Source: Synura sp. LO234KE (taxonomy: Eukaryota; Sar; Synurophyceae; Synurales; Mallomonadaceae). Taken from it: 13,297 nt of DNA. Location: positions 1 through 13,297 of the forward strand of contig VKHC01000322.1 in the NCBI GenBank assembly GCA_015143735.1, read 5' to 3'. Position numbers and translations under genes: made by a program. Positions 1-8,626 of this stretch are shown here, in pieces; position 1 is the first letter of the stretch; the number at the start of each line of letters is the position of its first letter. Under the pieces are notes generated by a model. That model was given only the letters and a program-made list of their open reading frames with translations. It did no database searches and was not told where the DNA came from.

Positions 1-867
1 CATAGGGGTGCTTAGTTTGCGTGGTCTGCGTTGTCATTCTGTGTAATCTAAGCTAAGTTTAAGTTAAAAAAAAAAAAACCGATTCCCGCATGAAAATAAT
101 TTGCTTCACTCCATATTTGATCTCCCCCATAATAGTATCACTTCACCTTTAGGACCCTCCATGATGCCTCGAGCAGCAACAGCCAAAGATCGCAAACACA
201 CCAGGTAACCAAACGAGCACTTCATACATGCCTTATAACAGTTGATTGACGTTCCGAAAAGCTCCGGATCTCTCCAGGCCGCCTGGAAACGCTCCTGACG
301 TAACCCGCTCGAACCAGCCCAAGCGGCCCCCTCCTAACATGTAAAGTTCAACTCGCTGCCTGCTGCGCATCAACATAGCACTCCATCTGCTGTCCCTTGG
401 TCCTATCGAGATTCATATATGTCCCGCCTTGCTTTATCGACCCTATAAACCCGACTTCTAGCCCGCGCTTCTAGACGCTCATCGTGACCATGTCCGTTAC
501 ACGTTGTCCACACGTTGCCAACGCAGCCCGACATATGTCATGCCATGTTCAAACATCGCATAAAACATGTCATATGCATTAATCCACCCCGCTCGTTCAC
601 TCGTAATTAAATTAATGTTATTCAGATGATCGTGTAGCGTCTGCCCAAGCTATCTTACTAGTAACAGAAAAGTGAATTAGAAAGTAGAATAGAAGTGTGT
701 AACCAAGTGTAGCATAGAAAAGCAAAACTAAATAGAGTAACGCCGCAACTATCTACAAAATTGGTCGTCGATTACGGATAGCTCCTGACTTTGGAGATAC
801 ACCGTCCGCTGAGCAGTCGAGCGATACACGGAGTAGCATAGAAGGGCAGGCGTAGTACAGTAGACAG
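1..867. other. Left flank without a recognisable gene
   Basis: No open frame of useful length or recognisable domain is visible on either strand. Bases 130 to about 620 are C-rich, like the pyrimidine-rich sense strand of the retrotransposon that follows. They could be its decayed 5' region, but no conserved motif supports this. Bases 600-860 are richer in A. The RT of copy 1 becomes readable only at about 868; the frame it uses has a stop at 853. The true 5' end of copy 1 therefore lies somewhere in this stretch, or left of the window, and cannot be placed. Confidence 0.5.
66..78 (+). repeat. A13 homopolymer tract
   Basis: Thirteen consecutive A residues preceded by AAGTT. Such a tract can be the 3' tail of a reverse-transcribed element lying mostly left of the window, or a plain slippage tract. 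No upstream coding sequence is visible in the 65 bases available, so its origin cannot be decided. Confidence 0.55.
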
Positions 868-1755
868 ATAGCAGTGCACAGAATAGTTCAAAATATCCTA
901 TGCAGCTGGCGATGCTGCAACAAAAGGCATGACATTCTTTCCCGAAAGGAACATGGCTATCTTCCCAAACGGGGGATGGATACGGCCAATTTCCAATTAC
1001 TCAACTCGCTTAAACTGCTTGGGACTAAGAATTATCTCTATAGCATGGACGCTCTTGGGACATGCGCATAGCGTTTGACTTAGTATCCAGGCTCCTCATT
1101 TTTTTTCGCTGGCAACGGCTGCAGAATGTTAGTCGAGCTTGACCTAGAAGGCTACGCGATTGTTCGGACCGGTGGAACCCCGCATGCACTCGATCAATGG
1201 AAATCCGGAGGAATTGAGGCTATCCGTGAGCTCACCTCAACCCAGAACAGGGCGGGACAGGGCGATATAAGCAGTCCACTTTACCTGGTTGGCCGTGTTC
1301 GGTGTCCTGCTGTGCGTGTTAAAACACCTCCCCCCCCGCTACGGAACACCATTTCCGTATCCGAAATCATCATGGCGCAATATACGCTTCCCGTGGTATA
1401 TGCTTTGCGGACGATTCGCAATCTTTTGGTGCTACACCTGAAGGGCTCTAGGGAGCTGGTATCCACTTATGCTATGGTGTTCAATCTCCCAGTTGCCACA
1501 CCCAAATTTAGGGCCATTTATTACTGTGAAATATTCGTCCTCTCGGTGGGTCAGTCTCTCGTCTTAGTCCGCACCACCCGTTGGGTTCCCCATGAGGTTG
1601 TTCTCAAGATCCAGAGAACCTTCCGCAGGCTTGGACTGGAGAACCCAATTCACCCAAGAGATTTCTCCTGGCTGTTTACCGTGATACAGAAATCCTCGTA
1701 TCCCTTCGAGCCCTCTCCGCTGACCGTGAACACTGTGATCTCCACACGCCTGCAT
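868..1755 (+). pseudogene. Reverse transcriptase palm/fingers, frameshifted (copy 1)
   Basis: This was the polymerase of a LINE-type retrotransposon. It is recognisable from ordered RT motifs. HGYLPKRGMDTANFQLLNSL (from 952, frame 1) is the fingers motif. SWDMRIAFD (1053-1079, frame 3) is motif A, with the catalytic Asp. LVELDLEGYAIVRT (1129-1170, frame 1) follows. GQGDISSPL (1255-1281, frame 1) is motif B. FADD (1404-1415, frame 3) is motif C with both catalytic Asp residues. At least four frame changes are needed. One falls in a C8 run at 1330-1337, where frame 2 (VLLCVLKHLPP) gives way to frame 3. A TAG stop follows FADD at 1449. About ten residues appear to be missing between motif A and LVELD. 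The 212-codon open frame starting at 1126 is only the part of this pseudogene that stays in frame 1. Motifs are seen directly; the family assignment follows from their order. Confidence 0.85.
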
Positions 1756-2040
1756 AGCCGATAGGCATATGCAGGAGTGCTAGCCTCGTGATCCCTCAAA
1801 GATTATGATTCCCTCGATCTTCTCTTCGCCCCGGAAGTACGCGAACGAACCAAAAACCTCCCATCCCCCAAGCTGAAAACTTTTCCAACCTGCGTCGTCC
1901 GGGTATCAACGTAGCTCTACAACGAAAGAGATCGTGTCTTGGCCGCGCCCTTTGCTCGAACGACCACTGGACGAGATGGGCTGCGAGCTTCCTCTTATCA
2001 AAGTCACCGCCTCTCCAATAAATTGCCATTGTCCTTAATT
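1689..2040 (+). pseudogene. RT C-terminal (thumb-side) region, broken (copy 1)
   Basis: The segment from 1689 reads EILVSLRALSADREHC. It aligns with KLLVAVRALSIKKANP in copy 2. From 1804 to 1872 another frame reads YDSLDLLFAPEVRERTKNL, which aligns with CDEIDTIFAPELRRRSKNL in copy 2. The conserved FAPE-x-R-x-R-[ST]-KNL block seems to be characteristic of this family, but I cannot name a domain for it. Stops and frame changes separate the pieces. The function is inferred only from position immediately after the RT palm. Confidence 0.6.
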
Positions 2041-3262
2041 ACTCCCCAAGACGCTAAGTCAGAAATTTGGATATCCAGTCTACCTCGTTCGGCTTGAAAG
2101 GCAACGTCTGCACCATCCCTCCCGATGCCCCGATTTTTCCCGCCGTTAGTTGACCCAGAAAAATCCCGGGAAGGGTGACCCAGGGTTCCCCCTCCTGATA
2201 GGTCACCTTTGAACGGTCTCCAACATCAAGTGCCTCCACTCATTTTACCTACAGAGACTCACGGAAACGTGCCTGCCTGACTAGTCTTGACGGCTTTATA
2301 TCGGATCTGGTCTTTACGTCTTGCGGCTGTATCCCCCTAGGCGTCATTCTGCACGATCCCTCGACCCCGTTTGTCTACACGGGCTCCGTGGCCACATAGG
2401 AGTGGTTCTCCGGAATATTTGGATGTCGGCACAGTACCGCGACCTTAGTAACTCTCATCTCCTCCAACAGACGGCCTCCCTCAACATCGCGTTCCCCCCC
2501 AGCAGCCCAATCGCCTCTCTTAACTTTATCGACCACTGTGGAAGCATAACGCGTGACACCCTACCTCCCCTAAGGATTTCTGCAAACCCGACGATCACCT
2601 CCCCTGTAACACTCATTCCAACCCAAGTAGAGGAGTTGCTTGGAGATTTACAAATTTACCTCAGCCTACACACAAGCACAGGCTACTCCCTCTGCACCAA
2701 GAAGTCAACCAAGGCTCCTTTCGCATTTCAGTCTCTCTTCTGGCTACTAGAGATCACCGGAACTGGACGTCTACTCTTTTCCACGATTGTGTGGCCAAGA
2801 ACACGCCCAGACCAATGGCTTCGTTCTTGATTTTCACTGGTATTCTCCGCGTACTCTGGGACCACCAGGAATCGGCGGATGAAATCAGACTGAAAGTATG
2901 CTGTCCCGACCTCTCGCTGACCCGCGCTCTCAAGTCATCACTTTCCACTCAATTTAGTGAGGTTTTAGACTGGTTACATGAGTTTATTCTATTGCATACA
3001 GTTGTCCGTACTAGTTATTCCAATCAATCTGCGGTTCGTTCGTTCTCTCCGGGGCTCACCTGCTCGGAACTAGGAACGTGTACGGATATCTCTTCCTCAG
3101 ACCTTGTAGCTTTGGATCTTTTCTGTCGAGAAAGTAGCGTTGCGCTTTCCGAGTGCTTACAAATTGAACTCCTTCGCGACACTTGGACATCGAGGGATCT
3201 CTTCTCCAGAACTCCCCTACTTACCACTCTGGAAGCACGGATACCGTCGCTTCGTCTTCTTC
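2041..3262 (+). pseudogene. Unassigned middle region of copy 1 element
   Basis: Sequence between the RT and the zinc-binding region. Open stretches exist at 2321-2830 (frame 2) and from 2791 onward (frame 1), but I recognise no domain in any frame and could not align it convincingly with the equivalent region of copy 2 by eye. It is C- and T-rich like the rest of the element. The frame-1 stretch runs without a stop through the following HWTVGHN region and into the hybrid-binding domain at 3781-3858. Its 390-codon length is therefore partly real coding ancestry and partly out-of-frame translation. No function is proposed. Confidence 0.45.
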
Positions 3263-3557
3263 CCGAACGACACTGGACAGTTGGCCACAACCGACGAAAG
3301 GTAGCGCGCACGAACTCGGCCTGCACGCTTTGTTGCTCCGATGATAGTGTCAGTGGAAACCTATGTCCATGTGTTCAGGCTGTCCTCATCCTCTCCTTCT
3401 ACAAGGTCAAACGGCGTCCGATATTCTCCTTGACCAGGTTTCTACAAATACTGATTTCGAACGGCGTTTTATCCCGAAAGTTCTCAAACTGGTACGCTCT
3501 CCGGAAGGCCATAGGCTTTGTCTGGGCAACTGGAGCTCGTCTCAACTCGGTCAATAG
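3263..3557 (+). pseudogene. Zinc-binding linker region between RT and RNase H (copy 1)
   Basis: RHWTVGHN (3271-3291 from the His, frame 1) is followed by a C-x2-C pair (CTLC, 3322-3333, frame 1). The matching His is in frame 2 (TYVHVF), and the distal Cys lies in frame 3 (CSGCPHPLLLQ). Frame 3 then reads to 3557, including the block EGHRLCLGNWSSSQLGQ. Copy 2 has the same order in one uninterrupted frame (RHWTIGHN, CKLC, H-x4-C, DGHRICMGNWNSSQI), which is how the frameshifts here can be recognised. A C-x2-C-xn-H-x4-C site C-terminal to the RT is usual in non-LTR retrotransposons and is thought to help bind the RNA or target. The GNWxSSQ block is not a motif I recognise. Confidence 0.7.
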
Positions 3558-3780
3558 GCGGAGGCTCTCACGTCATAGTAAGACACGGCGAAAACGATGC
3601 ACGGTTTTTCTCGATATCAGCCGACATCTAATCCAGAGAACCGACGACAGCATCTGGGAGCAGAGAAGCTCAAAGTTCCTGGAAGCTGTGGCCAGCCTCC
3701 CCTCAGTAGACCCAACTCTTCACCGGTATTTTCAACGGAAGTTTAAGCCGTACAATCCCCACCCTGTGGCGGATCCGCAC

Positions 3781-3910
3781 GTTTTCCCTGGGGTCCGTTC
3801 AGGGCATATTCTTGGGGTTTATACATCGTTGAAGAGCGCGCAGCTGCAGGTCATCGGCGTCCAGCGATGTGAAGCGGTTCAAGTCCAGGCAGAATGCAGT
3901 GGAATTTGTA
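3781..3910 (+). pseudogene. RNase H1-type hybrid-binding domain, split by a frameshift (copy 1)
   Basis: Frame 1 reads VFPGVRSGHILGVYTSLKSA and continues to QVIG at 3858. Frame 2 then continues DVKRFKSRQNAVEF from 3866. Together these follow the pattern of the RNase H1 N-terminal hybrid-binding domain (caulimovirus viroplasmin family): a [YF]-A-V-R-x-G-[RH]-x-x-G-[IV]-Y-x-[TS] strand, a Q-V-x-G turn, then K-x-[FY]-x-[ST] and an A-x-x-[FY] helix. Copy 2 carries the same domain unbroken. The domain binds RNA/DNA hybrid duplex in cellular RNase H1. It sits directly before the RNase H catalytic domain, as it does in that enzyme. Confidence 0.75.
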
Positions 3911-3935
3911 GCCTCCGCTCCCCAATTCGACAGCC

Positions 3936-4255
3936 TCAATCATCACCGATGGCTCGGCCTTGAAGGCCGCCACTTCTGCTGCATGGGGGGGGGGTTGTAT
4001 GTATATATTTATATACAGGATCGGGAATTCAAAGTAGTTGATCTTTGGTGCCCTATTACCGTCGATCCCCGAGACTCTTCCGAATGGATTGGAGCATCGC
4101 GCCTCACCAACAACACAGCAGAGGTTAGTGCCTTCTACCACGCTCTGCAATGGATCCTCCTTTCCACGTTCAACTTTGGCCTCCGGAAGGACTACAACCT
4201 CCTCCCCAACAGCGAATACTGCTTAAGACTGTTTGCCTCATGCTCGTATTGTTAG
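3936..4255 (+). pseudogene. RNase H catalytic domain, frameshifted and truncated (copy 1)
   Basis: ITDGSALKAATSAAWGG in frame 3 (TDGS at 3945-3956) carries the first catalytic Asp. A G10 run at 3985-3994 then shifts to frame 2. That frame reads LYVYIYIQDREFKVVDLWCP, then EWIGASRLTNNTAEVSAFYH with the catalytic Glu at 4121-4123, then NSEYCLRLFAS where the third Asp region (SDS) should be. The TATATA-looking stretch around 4001-4016 is therefore coding ancestry, a beta-strand rich in Tyr, Val and Ile, and not an inserted microsatellite. Frame 2 stops at 4253. The C-terminal third, with the WTPAH and GNADAD motifs, is missing. The domain removed RNA from the cDNA hybrid during retrotransposition; this copy cannot do so. 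Confidence 0.8.
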
Positions 4256-4497
4256 TACTATGCTTCCAGCCCCCTCACCTCAACCTATCGAGTCCGGTGA
4301 CATAGTCGGTGACTGAACGGACGCTCCGAGTGTATTCATTAGGAGCTCCCCACTCTCGCGGGACTTGCCATTTAGTTCACGGGGAGTGGTCAGTTTGGTA
4401 GCGGTGCGGGCGTCCCTCGCCGTGGCATTGTTCTTACTTATATCGGTGCACCTTTTGCCAGTTTAATCATTCCATTCTTTTGATTTTGCAAAAAAAA
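4256..4497 (+). other. 3' UTR of copy 1 retrotransposon
   Basis: No coding content. Short blocks match the 3' UTR of copy 2 in order: GTGACT; AGCTCCC followed by CGGGAC-T-GCCATT; TTACTT then GGTG--CC; CCATT; and the terminal GATTTT-GCAA. Copy 1 has about 30 extra bases around 4400-4432 relative to copy 2. It ends with an A8 run at 4490-4497. I made the alignment by eye and it is approximate. Confidence 0.55.
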
Positions 4498-6150
4498 TAT
4501 TTAATTACTCCAGATTTAACTCGTGCTTTAAGCAAAGCATCTTTAGAAATACAAGGTTACAAAACGTCACCACCTTAAAGATTCAGCGCAACAGGATTCA
4601 TCACGATGCTTCAAAGACAACAAAATAAAAATCTCCATCTTAGACTCATCTTTACTATGTCGAGAATATTAAACTATTTAATCTTTTTGTTCAATTCTTA
4701 AAGAATTTTGATGCTTCTAATCCACGTTCGTGCAAACAACAGATGCGGTGCATATTTAAAACCATGTTAGTATTAGAAGCACGGCATTTATTTATGACGT
4801 AAAATGAAAGAAAAAGTGCTAGGAACACAGTAAGGAGAAAGATAGGACAGTATTATCAACGGTAAACTTTTTAAAATTGTTACTAATGAATATGGAACAA
4901 ATGTTTATTTGACGACAGATTCTAAGTGTAAACTCGATAATACCGCGGAGACGCATAACTTAGTAAATAAGCGCTTAGAAAGCTATGATTTTTCGTTCTC
5001 TTAAATAAGAACCTCTCTTGTGGACTTAACTAACAAGTTTTGCGAATGCAATCGCAATATTGCCTTGCATTTCTGATCACTTATTAGTCTCGTGTTCTTA
5101 CAGCTTTTATAAAATATAATAAGATTCATGATGCACAGACACCGTCTTGTTTTAAGAACTTCGTCTTCAATCTGACATCCAAAATTTTGCTTAGCTACTT
5201 TGGTGGTGCTTGCTTAATCAACTTTCTTTTCTTTTTGAGATTAATATAGTAGAGATAGGAAATCATCCATTTATTGCCCGTGCAGCCGCCTTAATCTCCC
5301 AAGAAAAGATGATCTTTTCTATGGTGCTTCGCCATGCTTTACCGTGATTTTAACCACGATTAATCTGAATGATTTACTACTGATTTTGTTGGTTCAAAAA
5401 GGTGCAACGATGTAAGCTCACTATACGTTTTCTGAAAAAATCGAAATTTTTTAGTCACCACAAAACTTTTCATGCTTCAGCATCATCATAGTAATTGAGA
5501 TAGTATGCCAGTTAGCTTGTAGTTGCCTAGTCATAAGTAGTAACAAGGATTTCATAAAAATTATCAACAGAGGGAAAAAATTCTTTTGGTTATTCGTAGA
5601 ATATTGATGCTGATTAACACAACCGACAATGCGCAAAAGAGGAATGCATTTTAATCGTCGATATGTCAAAAAATACCTCTGCTAACGATTACAGAAGATG
5701 ATTTCTTCGGGACTGGTCAAATTTACGTCCATATGGAAAATTTCTTTTTCAAAGAGTGAGATTAAAAAAGAGCCTTACAATTACATATACTCATAAACTA
5801 AGAATGAGATTTTTTATAAATGAACTGAAATATTCGCGTTCACGAATTAATTATTTTCTGTAAAACTGGCTTTTATAGGATCACATCCACTTAGACTTTA
5901 GGTTGTTGACAAAGGTAAGGCACAGATAAATGGATCAATTAAAATTAAGAATCTCTTAAGGTACAAATGGACGAGCAATTTTTAAAATTGCGTTATACAA
6001 GTACAAATAACAAATATCACATACAATCTGAATTCTTAATTATTTTCATGCGACTTTTAAAGATCCCGAGGATTGGTTATTCCCAACGGACCCAACGTAA
6101 AACGGCAATCTTACAAAATTCATTTCCATTAACTTTTAACGCGGAGTTCA
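4498..6150. other. AT-rich intergenic region upstream of the EGF gene
   Basis: About 1.65 kb of AT-rich DNA with no open frame longer than about 72 codons and no recognisable domain on either strand. The sharp drop in GC content from the flanking retrotransposon marks where the native sequence resumes. The right end must hold the promoter and 5' UTR of the EGF/PT gene, but I see no core promoter element I would defend. A small symmetric inverted repeat lies at 5302-5320. Confidence 0.6.
5302..5320. repeat. Near-perfect 19-bp palindrome
   Basis: The left arm AGAAAAGAT (5302-5310) and right arm ATCTTTTCT (5312-5320) are exact reverse complements around a single G. The centre is too tight for a natural hairpin loop, so if it is functional it would be a dimeric protein-binding site. 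In AT-rich DNA such a palindrome can also arise by chance. Confidence 0.4.
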
Positions 6151-7527
6151 ATGAATTTCCTTTTGTTAGTTCTTGCTGTTAGCGCGCGAGTATTTCTTGC
6201 TCAGACTCCTACTACCAAGCCCTCTCGATCTCCGACCGCGGTTCCAACTGCTTCTCCGTCTAATTATCCAACAGGAGCTCCATCTGAGAAGCCCACTGTT
6301 AACCCTACCTCTGATCCCACTGGAAAGCCAACATCTAAGCCTACGTCTAGTCCGACTGTTGCTCCAACCTCTAAGCCTTCCAGTAAACCATCATCGAAAC
6401 CTTCGTCAACACCGACAGCTGAACCAACGGTGACTCCAACAGTAACTGTTCCCCCAACAGCGGAGCCAACTGTAAAACCGACATACAAACCTAGCGCTCC
6501 GCCTACAAGTTTGCCTTCCTCTAAACCCACGGGTGTTCCTTCCAGTAACCCTACCATTACACCAACCTCTACTCCTTCCAGTAAACCTACCTCGCTTCCA
6601 ACATTTAAGCCTACATATCCATCATCGGTTACTGTTCCCCCAACAACAGAGCCAACTTTTAAACCTACCGCAGCTCCAACCAACTCAGTTCCTCCAACAT
6701 CAGAACCAACCTACAAACCTACCAGCCTACCAACGGCTGAGCCTACCTTCACCCCAACGGCTGCACCAACCATTACCCCATCGGCTCCAACCTTTAAACC
6801 CACCTCTGCGCCAAGTTCTGCGCCGACATCTTCTCCAACTCCGAGTCCGTCCAGTTACCCGACGTCGGTTCCAACCGGTGCTCCAACGTTTCACGCTGAG
6901 GAGTGGGGACAAATCACGTGGGACCGCAGCCGTCACCGCCAAGCAGGAATGTGCGAGAATCAGTGCTCTGGACATGGAACATGTGAGTTTAACAACAACT
7001 GCAAATGCTTCACCGGATTGGATGGGGAATCGGAATGGACGGGACCGGACTGCTCCCTCCGTGCGTGCCCGCGGGACTTCGCTTGGGTGGGTGCAGTGGT
7101 CAACTCCAATAACCTCCATCCTTGGGTAGAATGCTCGAATAAGGGTATTTGTGATCGTAAGACAGGTCTTTGCGATTGTTTTGATGGCTATGACGGAGTA
7201 GCTTGTCAGAGAACCACATGTCCCAACGACTGCAATGATCACGGCACGTGTCTTCCAGAGAAACTCCTGGCGTCAAAGGCCGATCGCACCTACACTACTC
7301 CTTGGGATGCGCTAAAGCACGTTGGTTGCTATTGTGATGCCGGATATCGCGGTCCAGGCTGTGAGCAGAGAGAGTGTCCCTCTGGTGCGGACCCGTTGGA
7401 TGGATATGGAAATGAAGCCGGAAGGGACTGCTCTGGCAGGGGAATTTGTGATTATTCCCAAGGATTGTGCCAGTGCTTCACTGGTTTCTTTGGTACGAGG
7501 TGCCAGCATCAAACAACTGTGCTGTAG
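6151..7527 (+). CDS. Secreted PT-repeat stalk protein with EGF-like/teneurin-like modules
   Basis: A 458-residue protein in one uninterrupted frame, the only intact gene here. Residues 1-17 ([17 protein letters not shown]) are a signal peptide, with cleavage likely just before Gln18. Residues 19-246 are a low-complexity stalk of Pro-Thr/Ser-x-x units ([11 protein letters not shown] type) and a likely site of heavy O-glycosylation. It contains an internal duplication: a VTVPPT-[AT]-EPT block at residues 98 and 160. From Cys268 to the end there are 24 cysteines in about four EGF-like modules with the phrases SGHGTC, SNKGIC, NDHGTC and SGRGIC, each followed by C-x-C and glycine turns. The chain ends [11 protein letters not shown] with no membrane segment or obvious GPI signal. 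The likely role is an extracellular or cell-wall adhesion or structural protein; the ligand is unknown. The start is chosen because it gives the signal peptide directly before the repeats. An unseen upstream intron cannot be excluded. Confidence 0.9.
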   Translation: MNFLLLVLAVSARVFLAQTPTTKPSRSPTAVPTASPSNYPTGAPSEKPTVNPTSDPTGKPTSKPTSSPTVAPTSKPSSKPSSKPSSTPTAEPTVTPTVTVPPTAEPTVKPTYKPSAPPTSLPSSKPTGVPSSNPTITPTSTPSSKPTSLPTFKPTYPSSVTVPPTTEPTFKPTAAPTNSVPPTSEPTYKPTSLPTAEPTFTPTAAPTITPSAPTFKPTSAPSSAPTSSPTPSPSSYPTSVPTGAPTFHAEEWGQITWDRSRHRQAGMCENQCSGHGTCEFNNNCKCFTGLDGESEWTGPDCSLRACPRDFAWVGAVVNSNNLHPWVECSNKGICDRKTGLCDCFDGYDGVACQRTTCPNDCNDHGTCLPEKLLASKADRTYTTPWDALKHVGCYCDAGYRGPGCEQRECPSGADPLDGYGNEAGRDCSGRGICDYSQGLCQCFTGFFGTRCQHQTTVL

Positions 7528-7720
7528 ATCTTTTCATTCAATAATGGGAAAGTTCACTTTACCAGGGTACTGTGTGCGATTGAGCAACCAAGTGTCGTCT
7601 GTCTCGCTGCCAAGGATATTGTTCCAACTTGAAGGCGGTAGAAAGCTAAAGAAATTTCTGTAATTAATTATAACTGTTATTATGTTTTCAAACGCTTCTT
7701 GGCGCGTATGGTGTTCATAC

Positions 7721-7740
7721 AACCACTGAATTTAGTGGTT
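7721..7740. repeat. Short perfect inverted repeat, about 190 bp after the EGF gene stop
   Basis: AACCACT (7721-7727) and AGTGGTT (7734-7740) pair perfectly across a 6-base loop. A further imperfect pairing (ATGG near 7709 with CCAT near 7744) flanks it. A role in 3' end formation of the EGF transcript is possible but is only inferred from position. There is no T-run and no canonical polyadenylation signal beside it. Confidence 0.4.
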
Positions 7741-7930
7741 CAGGCCATCACTTGCGCGCTAATATTAGTCTCAAATAGTATCTCGCAGCATTAAATAATA
7801 TTAAGAGCATCATATATTTTTAAGGGGAATCCTCAAGATACAGCAAATGTTTTTAAGCAAACAGGGCAGCTCAGCGACGAGGGTTCCGCTGAAGCACTAT
7901 AAGAATCTCATAGTACTATCAGCAAAGGTT

Positions 7931-7986
7931 TTTGTTGCATCATTGTGCCGAAAATCAATAGTTAATTACATTTGTTGCATCATTGT
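7931..7986. repeat. Direct repeat of 16 bp with 40-bp period
   Basis: TTTGTTGCATCATTGT occurs at 7931-7946 and again, identical, at 7971-7986. Each copy is followed by a related phrase (GCCGAAAATCAA at 7947, GCCGAATCAA at 7993), the second one displaced by six bases. This looks like an old tandem duplication of about 40 bp with a small later insertion. No function is evident. Confidence 0.6.
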
Positions 7987-8076
7987 ACTTACCGCCGAAT
8001 CAAAATGGATTACCAATCGCTCGCGTAACAGGAGTTGCTAAATGGTGAGGAACCGACGCCCCCAGCATAATCGGGC

Positions 8077-8113
8077 GGTGCACCTTTTTGCACCATTGAA
8101 ATATATAGTGGTG
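8077..8113. repeat. Overlapping short inverted repeats
   Basis: GGTGCA (8077-8082) pairs with TGCACC (8089-8094) across six bases. CACCA (8091-8095), which overlaps the right arm, can instead pair with TGGTG (8109-8113). The two hairpins would be mutually exclusive. An 11-base reverse complement of 8081-8091 also lies at 8165-8175. Arms this short are expected by chance in a window of this size. Confidence 0.35.
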
Positions 8114-8611
8114 AATCATCTAGATTTATCATGGTTAAAACAACGAAATGCACGGTGAAGCAACGCAAAAAGGTGATCTTTACGTGGGAGATACAGGAGG
8201 AGGCAGCCATCGCGTGTCAGTAGTAACTGACTCGTAAAAACAAATTGAAATCTTTTCAGTCTGAAGCAACAAGATTGTAATCCATATGGTTGCTGCAGTT
8301 TTAAAGTAGATGAAAGGCGTGCGTATGCTTTACGTTTTTAATTTGATTTTTGCAGCACCTTGCCACATATGGAGATGCAAAATCTGTGAGATGGTGACGT
8401 TATCAGCACATGCATTTCTAGAGATGCTTTTATGAAAGTATCACGTGAATCAAGCATAAATAGATATTTTCGTGAAAAATGCTACAGAATGGATTACTAC
8501 AAGTGGCAGATGGTGCACCGATATTTCTATAACGAATGGATTTTGATACGACACAGGTCGTGATTACATGTCGTCTTGAACCATACTAACAAGTTGGTAA
8601 TCGCTAACAAC

Positions 8612-8624
8612 AGTGTTAGTTTTT
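8612..8624 (+). repeat. Left target-site duplication of copy 2 (13 bp)
   Basis: AGTGTTAGTTTTT lies immediately before the point where RT homology of copy 2 begins (FDVLLTVL, from 8627). The identical 13 bases occur at 12638-12650, just after the 3' end of the element. This is the signature of target-primed reverse transcription. The reading as a target-site duplication is inference, but the placement at both element ends is unlikely to be accidental. Confidence 0.75.
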
Positions 8625-8626
8625 CT

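Larger units (their letters stand above)
868..4497 (+). mobile_element. Decayed non-LTR retrotransposon with RNase H, copy 1
   Basis: A LINE-type element in which every coding region is interrupted. Reading across frames from left to right shows reverse transcriptase motifs (952-1415), the RT C-terminal region (about 1689-1872), a long unassigned stretch, the HWTVGHN plus zinc-binding region (3271-3390), the GNWSSSQ motif (about 3504-3551), an RNase H1-type hybrid-binding domain (3781-3908) and the first two thirds of RNase H (3945-4255). The order and spacing match copy 2 at 8625-12637. The 3' end is set at an A8 run after GATTTTGC, because copy 2 ends in GATTTTCTGC. Relative to copy 2 it lacks the last third of RNase H, so it carries an internal deletion of roughly 450 bases near 4240-4260. 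The 5' boundary is unknown, and I could not find a target-site duplication. The clade is not assignable by eye. Confidence 0.85.
7528..8611. other. AT-rich region downstream of the EGF gene
   Basis: About 1.1 kb without a recognisable gene. It holds the 3' UTR of the EGF gene (no canonical AATAAA soon after the stop), a short inverted repeat at 7721-7740, a 40-bp-spaced direct repeat at 7931-7986 and overlapping small inverted repeats at 8077-8113. Its right end is the pre-insertion target into which copy 2 landed. Confidence 0.55.

Noticed and set aside
5451-5669. 72-codon minus-strand open frame in the AT-rich region
   Set aside because: No domain, no neighbouring coding signal and a length expected by chance. 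It was not called as a gene.
6264-6683. 139-codon minus-strand open frame rich in VGLxVG repeats inside the EGF gene
   Set aside because: It is the antisense reading of the Pro-Thr repeat DNA. The Gly-Val periodicity follows directly from the complementary codons, and it has no independent start context or domain.
6533-7242. Other long open frames overlapping the EGF gene (6533-7129 plus, 6727-7242 minus)
   Set aside because: They are shadows of the strongly coding frame at 6151-7527. Their protein content is composition-driven, and none matches a domain I know.
4444-8094. CGGTGCACCTTTT at 4444-4456 and 8076-8088, with a 12-base reverse-complement match at 5395-5406, as a possible regulatory motif around the EGF gene
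   Set aside because: Exact matches of 12-13 bases are expected about once or twice by chance in a window this size. The first copy lies in the retrotransposon 3' UTR, where it has its own explanation.
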